NCBI GenBank assembly: GCA_964023275.1
Contig: OZ029921.1
Coordinates: 14,983,306 to 15,047,305, forward strand
From: Norana najaformis
Lineage: Eukaryota; Annelida; Clitellata; Crassiclitellata; Hormogastridae
Length of the DNA stretch: 64,000 nt
Direction: 5' to 3'
Part shown: piece by piece, positions 24,649-36,700 of the stretch
Layout of the letters: every line of letters begins with the position of its first letter
Numbering within the stretch: the first letter of the stretch is position 1
The notes under the pieces: model-generated
Seen by the model: only the letters and a program-made list of their open reading frames with translations
Told to the model about the DNA's origin: nothing
Database searches by the model: none
Position numbers and translations under genes: made by a program

Positions 24649-24705
24649 ATGGCGGCAAGAGACAAGGCAGCAGAACAACTCAACGAATACAAGAAGTCGA
24701 AACAG
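24649..24705 (+). CDS. CAT: Catalase exon 1
   Basis: It encodes the 19 residues [19 protein letters not shown] and ends CAG|GTAAAA in phase 0. It resembles the charged N-terminus of animal catalases and joins in frame to exon 2, 3.2 kb downstream. Confidence 0.85.
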
Positions 24706-27700
24706 GTAAAAATGTCATTTCTAATCTGTTCGAATCTGAGTAACCTTGTCTGATGCGCAAACTCATTGAAGAAAACATCGCAGATCATTTCATTGCAAAA
24801 TTAGCAGGATCGAGGCCATGGGGTCGCTGTATAAAACCGCCTACATTTACAATTAGCTGTCGTAGGCCCTACATTATGCTTGTGCATCCGTGTGTATGTA
24901 TGTATGATAGTGCATCAGTGGGCGCCCGCTGAAATTTTGCAAGGGAGCAAATCATGCAATGATGCAACTGAATGCCAGAACGAGAAAGAACTCGTATTTG
25001 CCGCGGTGAGTTTATTATAAGTGGACGCTCTTGGGCGCTGGCTAGTTTAATACCTTGGATTTGCATAGCAAGTATCATCAGGGGGCGATGGATACTCCAA
25101 GAGCAAAATCGAACAATTTTATAATTTGGAGGTGGTTTAAATGAGAAGTTGAACTTGAGAAAATGGCAGTGTGATCTGAAAGATATGACTCAGTAGGAGT
25201 GACAGATTGAAGCTATTGTGAGTCAGAACGAGTTATCAGAACATGCAGGTTATCACCTTTGTTATGTTTTGGAAAGGTTATAAGCTGTTTTTTGTCAAAT
25301 TCTTCCAACTTATCAAGAACTGCTGAAGAACAATGAAGAAATAGTTGCATCAAAATGAACATTAAAGTCACCCATAATAACTATTTTAAAAAGGTGCAAA
25401 TCAGATATTCAAGTAGTGACTGAAATTCACTAAGAAAATCGGTCTTAGAAAGGGATGGTTGGCAATGAATATTCTTGAGCAATACCATTTTGTTACCAGA
25501 AATGAGAGTAGCATCCAGAATCTCAAATGACTTGGGTGGTGGAATAGGCAAGGTGAATCTGTGCAGTGGGAGATATGACTTGAAAAGAAAAGCAAGTCTC
25601 TCACGAAGCCCCTATAAAATTTCCCAGATTTTGGTGAACCTGTATTTGAATCTGTAGCATTTTCCGGATTTTGGTGAATGCTTATCTGTATGCAACAGTC
25701 TTCCTGCCAGCATGCCAATACACATGTGCCATTGGTTGATGCCTTGTGCTTTGGATACTGGCAAGATAGAAATTTCTTATTACAGTTACATTTTATAAGA
25801 CCCATATGCTGCTAGGTTTCTCTGCATGAATCAAATTCACATTTGTGCTCTAATTACGTTATCTGCAATATAATACTGGTGATTTTATTTGTATGATAAA
25901 ATGCAGCAGATGATGTTTACATGGGGTTACTGTGATACTCTTTATAAGCTTATGCTAATTGTAAGGTGATATGGCTAATGTTGGCAATATAAAACAAGGC
26001 ATAATTAGTGACTGACAATTTGACTAATGTTTCCATAATTTATTTGGTTAGCTGCACAGATGATGGCTAGTGTGATGACAGTGATTTCCTGTTAGCTGAA
26101 GCTTATGATTCTAGATGAGCTGTTGTTTTGTTCATCTTATTTGTTCTGAAAGTGGAGTTTCAGAATTTTATTTGAGGTATTGAATGTGAAGGGTTTGAGA
26201 GATGACCGACAGACTAAGACGCTCAGGCTGACGCAACTGAACGAGATGCCGTCAGTAGTCTAACTGGCCGAGTCACACCAAGCTACATCAGCATGAATTG
26301 TATACAGATTCAGAAAGCCAACCTAGATCAATATGAAGTCTTGCATGAGTCTATCTTTAACAACATTTTGTGATGAATATAAGAAGCAAAAATACATTAT
26401 TCAAATTATTATAACTCACAGCTGGCAGCCAGAACGTAGGCCTAATAGTAAAAACACGTGTGCATGGCTGTTCACAGATTTTATCTCTTAAGAATCTGAA
26501 TTTCTGATGAAGCTGATGGATGATCAAGAATATCTCTGTTAAATAATATTTTGAAGTGAAGTTATTGAGTCGGTGTTGCTGGTTGCCGACTTGTAGGCCT
26601 ACTAGTAATAACTTGAAGCTGACATGTTTGCTTAGCTATTCACAGATTTGATCTATAAAGAATCAGAATTTCTGATGAAGCTTTTGCGTGATCTGCAACA
26701 TTACGATCACATAACATTTTTACAGTGAATTTACCGAGTCTGTCACAGTGCATATAACCTATATTAACATAATCTCTCATTCCTCCAGTATACCATTAAA
26801 ATGTATGACTGCTCCTCAGGTTTTGAAAGATCAGATCATAATTGCTCAAATTGACCCAATGCCCACCCCACTCCAGGGTATGACTTTAACATCTGTTATT
26901 AGTTTCATTAGTTTTACAAATTATTGTTATTTCTGCATTTATTAGGCATCATGATCTCATGGCTGAGCATCAACCGACAGTGCTGAGCAATTGTGAGGGA
27001 AGGACTTGCTTAAGGTCTCTACACAGTAATCATCTCAAATGAGGCTCAAACCATATTCTATATGCTACAAGCTGAGCGCTCCACCCAGTCAGCTACCGTG
27101 CACTGCGGTTTTACATAGGGAGACAACTGTGAGATGAGAGAAAATTGTTAGATCCACAGATGGTTCTGCATGAGCTAAGTTCTTCCTAGAAGAGGGGAAA
27201 ATGTATGCTCCGCAAAACAATTGTAACTGTATGAATGCAGTGGGAGACTGTTCCAAGAGAATGGTCTAATACGTGAGAAGACACAATGGGCTCAAGTTGA
27301 AATGCGGCAGTGTGGCATGTGCAGATCTCCACAGGTTTAGCAGAGTGCAATGATTGCTGACCCAGTTGACTTGAGACTGGAAGACAGACTGGAATACAGA
27401 GCTTCCAATGTATGATGGACAAGTGAGGCGTATGTGAGCAGGGTGATCTTGAATTAAAATTGCTTGCAACAGGAGCCTGTGTAGCATTTCTTGCATATAT
27501 TCCACTATATGCAAAAACTTTCTGGGTATGACTCAAGCGGGACAGCTGAGGACGGCTGCAGCTGGCACAACTGGAACTTTGACAGGCCTGCTAGGATTGA
27601 TTTGCAGTAATCCAAGCATATCATGATGTATGAGTGAATGAGGGTCATTAGCACTGAATGACAGATTACACCATATGACTCGTATCTGGTGCAACTGGTA

Positions 27701-30700
27701 GAAAGAGATTAACGTGCCACACATAAAAAATAATCAGAGGCAAAAATGGTAGGATCCTTATAGGTCCTGCTTCTACCAGTTGCTATAGAAGTCTTCAGAT
27801 TAGATTAGGTTTGTTAACACATTTGCTTTGGAAAGTCTGAAATTACATTTAAAAAAAAGAAGTTATAACACTAACAAAACTTTGAAAGCAAATTCTTTTT
27901 GTGAAATAGGCTTCTGACCAGATGACAACAGCACCTGGTGCTCCAGTTGGTAACAAAAATGCTGTTCTGACTGTTGGTCCACGGGGTCCACTCCTCATGG
28001 AGGACTTCGTCTACATGGATGAAATGGCACACTTCCAACAAGAAAGAATTCCGGAGCGTGTCGTCCATGCAAAGGGAGCAGGTTGGCTGACATCTGTTTC
28101 TAATTTCCATGAGATGAGAAAAGGGCTGCTTATGTGCAGTGACATACGATTGATGGTGACATCCAGGGTTGATATGGTGCAGTATGAACCAACCACTTTG
28201 TCAAGGTTACACAAAATACTCTTGTGAACTCGGTAATAAATTATTTACATGTTGGACTACATGTTTATTGTGACATTTACACCTCTGCCACCCTTGAGTA
28301 ACCTTTTTCTGGTAATTTCTGCACTTTTTCAGCTAGCTTCACTCTGCACAATGCAGTAAGAACAGTTGTGCATTTATAACAGGCAGTGACGGATTGATTA
28401 CATATACTTTAGCAAAAAAATATACATGCTCGTAATTTTAGTGTCTCTGTGTTTAAAGATTGGCAACTTTTTGATAGTTTAGATTTTGTTGAGATTATTG
28501 TATTAAATTTGTTTGGATGAAATTTTTAATTAAGTTTTTTGTAGCTTTTAGAAAGTTGAGTTACATTACTAGTGCATGAAGTTTGCTTTAAATTTGTATT
28601 TTTGTTTCTAGGTGCACATGGAGAATTTGAGGTAACGCACGACATTACCAAGTATTGTAAAGCCAAGATATTTGAAAAAGTTGGAAAGAAGACACCTATG
28701 TTCGCAAGATTCTCCACTGTTGGTAGTGACGTTTTTATCACTTTGACAGTTCAGTAGAAGAGATATATTGATAAATGTTAGCATAAAGAAAGATATAGCA
28801 CAAGCTTCTGTGTAAATTCCCTGAAGTTTCTTTGGAAATCATTTTAAGCAGTGCCATAGGCCTTATGTCCTGTAATGTAGAAAATACTGAGGTAAAGTAA
28901 TTGCTTATTTGTTGGATGCATCCATCATTGAATGCATCCGTCTACAAGACTCATGACAAGCATGACCCTAAGGATGAGTTTTGTTTACTTTATAGATTAC
29001 TTGGCTTAATGACATAATATATCTGGAAGTCGTGCTATGTATTACTTTGTAACACAGGAGTTATTCAGTTTAATTCTGTCATTTACTGATGTTAAGCAAT
29101 GAATCACTTCATCTGATTGCTGCAACTTGTAATGGTAGGTGGGGAGCGTGGTTCTGCAGACACGGCTCGGGACCCACGTGGATTTGCCCTTAAGTTCTAC
29201 ACCGAAGAAGGCAACTGGGATCTAACAGGCAACAATACGCCAATATTCTTCATTCGTGATCCAATGCTTGTAAGCACAACAGCTTATAACATCTTAATTT
29301 ATTATTTAATTGTGGGTTTTTCTGTGAAATATGTATTTTATTTAAATGATCAGCCTTTTTGTTTTATATTCTAGTTACTGAGAGTTGAAGGCTGCGCTGG
29401 TTAGGCAGTAACAAGACTGGAACTAAACATGGGAACAGCATGAGAACTGCACTAAATTTGACAGACGACCAGAAAGAATTGAGAACATTTATTAGCACGC
29501 ATTACTACAAATAGCTTGAATCAGGAACTGCTGCTGCTGATGATGATGATTATGATGATGATGATGATGAATTACAATCTCAGAGACTTGATTACAAGTT
29601 CAGAAAGGGTTTAGCACCCGGATCAGTCCATGGGTCAGTCCATGTGAGGAATGGTAGTTTGAATTGAAAACATGAGAACAGCAACCCAGCAACAAGATGA
29701 CTTTTTCTTGTCAATCACATGATTAGACAACTCATATTTACATTACATGATGCATCAGGATTTGATGAAACCCAGACAGAGATGAAATGCCAGTATTTTA
29801 AGAATCAGGCATCATCTAATTACATTATTTTGCTGATGATAACATAATAACTGTGTGCCCTATTCAACTGTAAATTGTTTAAAATAAATGCTTTTCAAAC
29901 CTGTGAGTAGGTAAACTATTGACTAAATTCACATCTAATCACTTTTCTGCTTTTACTTTAAAATATGAATTCTTTGCAAAGAGTATTTGGTCTATTGTTT
30001 TAGTTTCCCAGTTTCATTCACACCCAGAAGAGAAATCCAAAAACTAACCTTAAGGTAGGCTATTGGGTCTCGTTGGCAGTGTCAACCCCAACGTAATTTT
30101 ATTTCTCAAAATGATAACATTTTTGCAGTTATGTTCCCTTTTATGCAAAGTGTTTTGGTGTTCTTTTTTGTGACTGCAATATAATGCTTCAATTTCAATA
30201 TGTTAGGGCTGCCTAATTTTTTTACCATATCGCTTTCTTTAAATTCCTTTTCGCTCTGATAAAGATTCACTTTTGGATGTCTCGTTTGACTGTGAGTAGG
30301 CTAAGATTTCTAGTTTTGTAAGTGTTGTTATGTTTGGAATTTCTATCTGAATTGTATGGAGATATATAATGGCATTCCTTTTTCTACAGGATGCAGATAT
30401 GTTCTGGGATTTCATATCTCTTCGCCCTGAGACAACTCACCAGGTTTCATTCTTGTTTTCGGAACGTGGAACCCCAGATGGACATCGTCACATGGACGGA
30501 TATGGAAGCCATACCTTCAAACTGGTGAATGCCAAAGGAGAGGCTGTGTACTGCAAATTCCACCACAAGGCATGCCTACATAACAGTTGCTGTCATCCTG
30601 AAAAAATTTATATAGTCTTATTTTACAGACTACCACTTGCAAAGTCTTAAGACAGCAGATGGTAACTGAGTACCGGCTAAAAATTGCTCCACAGTATCAG

Positions 30701-33700
30701 TATAGCCACTGCTTTGTCCTTTTCCAGTGAAGTCATAAGAAATTTTACTGTTTATTTTGTTTAGTGGTTTGATCTGTTGTGTTCTTTCTGTTGCTAAGGT
30801 TATTTTAACTGAGTGGGTTGGAAGCCCACCGTAGAACCCTCTTTATCGTAGCTTTGGACAGGGTCAGACTTCCTGTGAAGGTATTCTGAGGTGGAGTTTG
30901 ATCTATTTTATTTGCTTATAAACAGATTTTATATTACAATATATAGTTTTAATTTCTGTAGTAACTGCATAATGCCCTACTATACTGTGTGAGAGTCATT
31001 TAGATTACTTCTAACAGGCTGTTTTAGGGCACAACATTTTCATATTGTTATATTGTGTTATACTTCTATTCAGAGACTTAAGTGCATCTGTATTGAATGA
31101 TGTTGTTTTGTTTATGTTTAAGACCAACCAAGGCATTAAGAATTTATCGGGTGCTGAGGCTGATAGACTAGCTGGTGTTGACCCAGATTATTCCACCCGC
31201 GATCTTTACAATGCCATTGCAAATGGCAACTGCCCTTCATGGACCACCTACATCCAGGTGATGACTTTCCAGGAAGCGGAAAAATTTCAATGGAATCCAT
31301 TTGACCTGACAAAGGTAACTGTTCTAGACTAAAATAAGTATCAGATTAGGACTGTATTGGAACTTCACTGATGCTGGCTGCTTTGTAAATGATTGTAGCA
31401 GATATGTTGAGGCATTACGTTATGACATTTGTTACATTAATAGCTACTGTCAAGCTGATGACAAACTTCAGATGAAAACTAAAATGCATTAAATGTTAGA
31501 GGAAGTATCATTTTTTTTTAATTGATTGTCAGTTAAAATTTTTATGGTGTAACATATGTCAGTGTAAGCGTGTGTCATTTGATTAATTGAAGTGGTATGT
31601 TGATGTGACTGATTCTCAGAGTAAGTATTGATTGCCAGAAATGTCATGTATAAAGTTTTCCAACGTGATAGGTCACTCAACATTTGTTGCTGATTAATTT
31701 TCTTGAGTAGATTTTCTTATTTGTCATTTGATGTTGAGAGTTCATGATAGCCATTGTGTTAGTATTTGGTTATGTACCATTCGATTCCATAGTTTAAAGG
31801 CCAACTGTCATCCTTTGACGTGCCAGCGTTGACATCCAACAGCTCTTAATATTACAAATCATGCCCATATTTTGATAGTTAATAAAGTACCAACAGTTAT
31901 TGCACCACTGACTTAGTATCTGAAGGTAGTGTTAGGTAATTTTCAGCCTTTTATGGATGGTTTTCAAAATCCCATTGCATCAACTGCAACTGACTTGTTT
32001 TCATCATATCCTGCTGATGGAGCATTGTGTTGTGCCAAACAATCTTTAATGCAAGAGCCATGCTGCTGAGATGACTATTGTTGTAGCTCTAGGCATTACC
32101 GGCATATCGCTAGTCAGCACCGCTTAGCTGCAATCTGTGATTAACTCTGCTGCTCGTCTCATTTGGGGCATTCCAAAATATGGCCACATCTCGTTTTATA
32201 TTCGTGACACTCTTCACTGGCTTCCCGTCTAGCAGCGTGTCCACTTTAAGATCCTCTCCCTCATGCGAAGTTGTGTTGTTGGCTCTGCTCCCCTTTACCT
32301 CATTGACTTCTGTACTTTGGTCTCCTCATTGCCGGGCCGTAGCACCCTTCGCTCGCCCACTCAGGATCTCCTGTGTGTCCCTCGAATGAAAACCACTACT
32401 GCCCAGTCCAGAAGCTTTGCCTACATTGGTCCCACTTGCTGGAATTGTCTCCCTCGATAATTGCGCCTTGTGCTCATTTCTCTCCCCCTCTCAGTGTTCC
32501 GCAGTGATTTTACTTTTTTGGGTCGGAAGCACCTCTGTTGAGTTTATCCTCTACGAGGCGCTTTATGAATCTAAAATTACAATTACTGAACATCTTACTG
32601 AACCTCCTCTGATCTCACATAACCTTGCCTTACCCCAGCCTTACCTTACTTTTCTAAGAAACCAGACAACCAAACTGAGCTGAATACTGTTTTTCTACTT
32701 TGTGATTTGGAATTCATGTTCCGTTGCTAGGTCTGGCCCCACGGGGAATATCCTCTGATTCCAGTTGGACGCTTTGTTCTGAATCGTAATCCAAAGAACT
32801 ACTTTGCTGAGGTGGAGCAGTCGGCTTTCTGCCCGGCTCACATGGTTCCTGGCATTGAGCCAAGCCCAGACAAGATGCTTCTGGTAGGTCATCATTATCG
32901 TCAAAATCTGATCAAAATCTATAAGGTGAAGATCTGTGAGTGATGGGCATACAGCACTGTTGCAAGGTACTAAAAGGCGCTGTATCAAATGTCTTGATGC
33001 ATATAAACATATGCATACACCCACACTGATACAAGCATGCATACATAGAGACAGACAGACGTACCAGTGGATAATGAGAAGTCGCACCGTTGCCAAAGGC
33101 GCCAGCAACAGCAAACCTTAGAGCCAGTGGCAGAGGTAAGATGAGAGGGTAACAGGACAATAACCCCCCCGGACAATTACCCCCGGACAATAACCCCCAT
33201 GCTAAAACCTCCCCGGACAGTAACCCCCTATACTGATACAGTACATACAGTAAAGAGTAGACATGAAAGAATGACCAATAGTCCAAGAACTAAATGTTGG
33301 ACAATTATAAGACAATTGGCCACAGAGTACTCATGAAAGACTTACCATACATCAAAAACTTATTATTAGACAATTATTAGACAGTTGGGCACAGAGTAGA
33401 CATGAAAGACTTACCATACATCAAAAACTAATTATTAGACAATTATTAGACAACTGGACACAGAGTAGACCTGAAAGAATTACCATACAACATGAAAGAG
33501 GTCAACTACTATACAATAGAAATGGTTTATGGAAAAAACAAAGTTTAAAAATTTGATCTATTTCTGTCCATGATGGAATTTATAAAATCTGATCAAGGAA
33601 AAGATAAACTTAGTTTTGAAGGTTATGTATACGTAAAGCAGAAAAATTTAGCAAATGGTGTAGTGTCGTTTGAGTGCGAAAAGAGGTGCATATGTCTAAT

Positions 33701-36700
33701 AAATTAATATATAAACTGTATGATTAATATACATTATTTGTATATTTATATAATTAATATATCAGTATAGGGGTTACTGTCCGGGGGTTTTTTGCATGGA
33801 GGTTATTGTCCGGGGTTTATTGTCCGGGGGGGGGTTATTGTCCTATAACCAATGAGAGACAGACAGACAGACAGAGAGAAAGAGAGAGAGCCCTTTGGCA
33901 GAAGTTTTGACACAGACAGATTTATTTTAAAAAGTTTGAAGAAAAGACAAAATGCTGAGTCAAGAATTGGAGATCTTTTGTTGGTCAGTTCTTGACTTGA
34001 GTTCCTTGACAGTGTTTTAAAGCAACAGGACGTATATTTTTGCATGATTTGTGTAATGTGTGTTGCTTATGCCTACGGCATTGCTCCAATTCAGTGATGG
34101 TAATTTTTTTATAGGGTCGAATATTTTCTTACCCGGACACCCATCGTCACCGGCTTGGAACAAATTACCTTCAGATTCCAATCAACTGTCCATTCAATGC
34201 TAAGGTCAGGAACTACCAAAGAGATGGTCAAATGTGTGTCACTGACAATCAGGGTTAGTGTCTTGATTGGAGATACCATAATATTCTTGGCTTTAGTTGT
34301 ATAATGCCAACATGTCAGATTGATATTTCAAGTTCTTGTTTTGAGTGTGAACGATTACTTCATCCTTTCATCGTGTGTTTAGTGGGATTCTTGACACATG
34401 TTTGTTGTGCGTAATTCACACTTGCAAAGGCATATTTATCCTAATGTTAAAAACTCTGACTGAAAGTTTAAGTTGCATCTTATATTGCTGAATAATATAA
34501 TTAATCAAAAAGATCTAGATGTGCATATATATTTTATAATAGGCACATAATGCAGGGACCAAGCCAAAGTCTGAATGCTCTCAGTAAGAAAAGGCACATC
34601 TAAAACAAATCCACGTCATTTGGATCAGGAACCCCCCAACAGGCCAGAATGGGAATAATTGCAAACATATATAAAGACATATATGCAGTTTAATATGTAA
34701 TTTATGTGGCATCCCTTCGAGATATCTACTCAAAGGCATTACTGACCTGGTCATGGCAAAGTGAAAGTCTTTAATTTATTGCACAAGGCATCACTAGCAT
34801 GTGCTTGAATTGTAAGAAAGAAATCAAGATGAAGACCACTACAGACCGATTTTGCCACAATGTATTATGTGCTTACATTTGAACATGTAAGTGTTTATGT
34901 ATGTATCGGAACACTAGGAGAGCGCCTTTTAAGAAATCAAATCTCATAAAGATGCCTAGAAATGGCTATCCAACAGATCTAAAATGATTCGTCTTAAGAA
35001 AATCTAAAAATGCTACTTGGGCTGCTTCTTTTTGTAAAGTTTGAAAAAATTTTCAGTGGAAGACTTACATAAGGATGGTCCAGTGCATGAGAATGGTGCA
35101 GTGCATGGTAAAAAAATGGTGTCCATGTCGCTGTATTGGAGTACAGAGCAAACAGGTCCCCACATGCTGCAGATCACTGTTATTTGACGTGGCTGAGTTG
35201 ATGCAGGAACACAAAGCTCCCTGATATTTTTTGGGGCTGAACCGACCATAGGTGCCAGTGCAGTATCTCTTGCAAGTAGATTGGCACATTCAAGAAATTT
35301 GGCAGGTTGGCCACAACCCAGGCATCACAGTTAAGAATGGACTGAAGCTGGCAAATTCTGAACTTTGGCAGGCATGCAAGGATAGCATTGAAGTAGTCCA
35401 AGTACATTAGAATGAAAGAATGGACAAGGGTCACACAGGCATCAAAAGATAGATTTTGTCATATGACCCCGATCTAATGAAGGTGGTAAAAGCGAGACCT
35501 GCACAGAGAGAGAGAGAGAGTTGAGAGTTGACATGATCCACTACTGTTCATAGGTCTTTGTCCAGGAGCACACCAAGATCCCGGACATTGTGTTGTCACA
35601 TCAGCAGTGGAGAACATACGTTGTTGCATGGTAGTGGGGCAAGCAAAAATGACAATTCCTAATATGGAAGAATAACTGAAAATAGATATAATTTAGCATC
35701 ATAATCTGACTATGCATCCTGATTCCGAGAAAGACTAAAGTAGTGGTGCTCTAGCTACCTGATTGTGTTTTGTCTTCTACTTGTTAGAGGACAGTCCAAA
35801 CTATTTCCCAAACAGCTTTAGCGGCCCAGTTGACAACACAAAGTTCCTTGAATCCAAGTTCAGTGTATCTGGTGATGTGGCACGATACAATTCAGCTGAT
35901 GATGACAATTTCACCCAAGTTCAAACATTTTGGAAAAAGGTAGTTCTCTAGCAAATATTGTTGCAAGTTTCTTATTTATCAACCACATACATGTATATAT
36001 GTATGGCATTCTTGTATGTACCCTGGCTTTTATATAGTGCCTCTTAGTACTGTACTTATTAAAGTCGCTGAAACGTGGATGTCTGACAGATCTAAAAAGA
36101 TGCAACTTAAGGTTGGCAGAATATGTTTCTGCACAGGTAAATGGTGGGAGTAACTATGACTCCTATGAGTACGTATCGTTAGTCTGTTCCCAGTGAGTCA
36201 TACTCGCATAGCAATGCTTAGCTGGATTAGGAGTGACCAAGGGAACTACGGTCGCTCCTGTTATATCTGGCGGCAGCTCCATGGCCTCTAACGGTGCCAT
36301 TCATATATATAGTGATTACCCTAGTGTGCCCGCCTATTGCTTTCTGTCGGTGATGTTACATAGCAATTAGAGGTTTGCCTTTAAGAGGTTGATTGATTGG
36401 ACACCATGAGAGGAAGAGCCTACTAATCTGCATCATGTGATCTCATTGCGATGGGTGAAAAGCTTGGAGTCATGTGGTGAGGTCGACTTCGACTCCCTGA
36501 GTGGGGTGCCGTAACACCCGTCTACTCTCTTCGTCCTGTCTGGCAACTTACAAACTGTCCACTGGCCTTGTCTGTTTGACTATCTTCTGTTCAGGATAGA
36601 GGGAGAATGGGCCCACTGCTACCCACTTAACGTGGATTTATTAAGAGTCGGGTTGAGTGCCAATCGATGGGTGCAGTAGTGATATGCACCCTGATCACTG

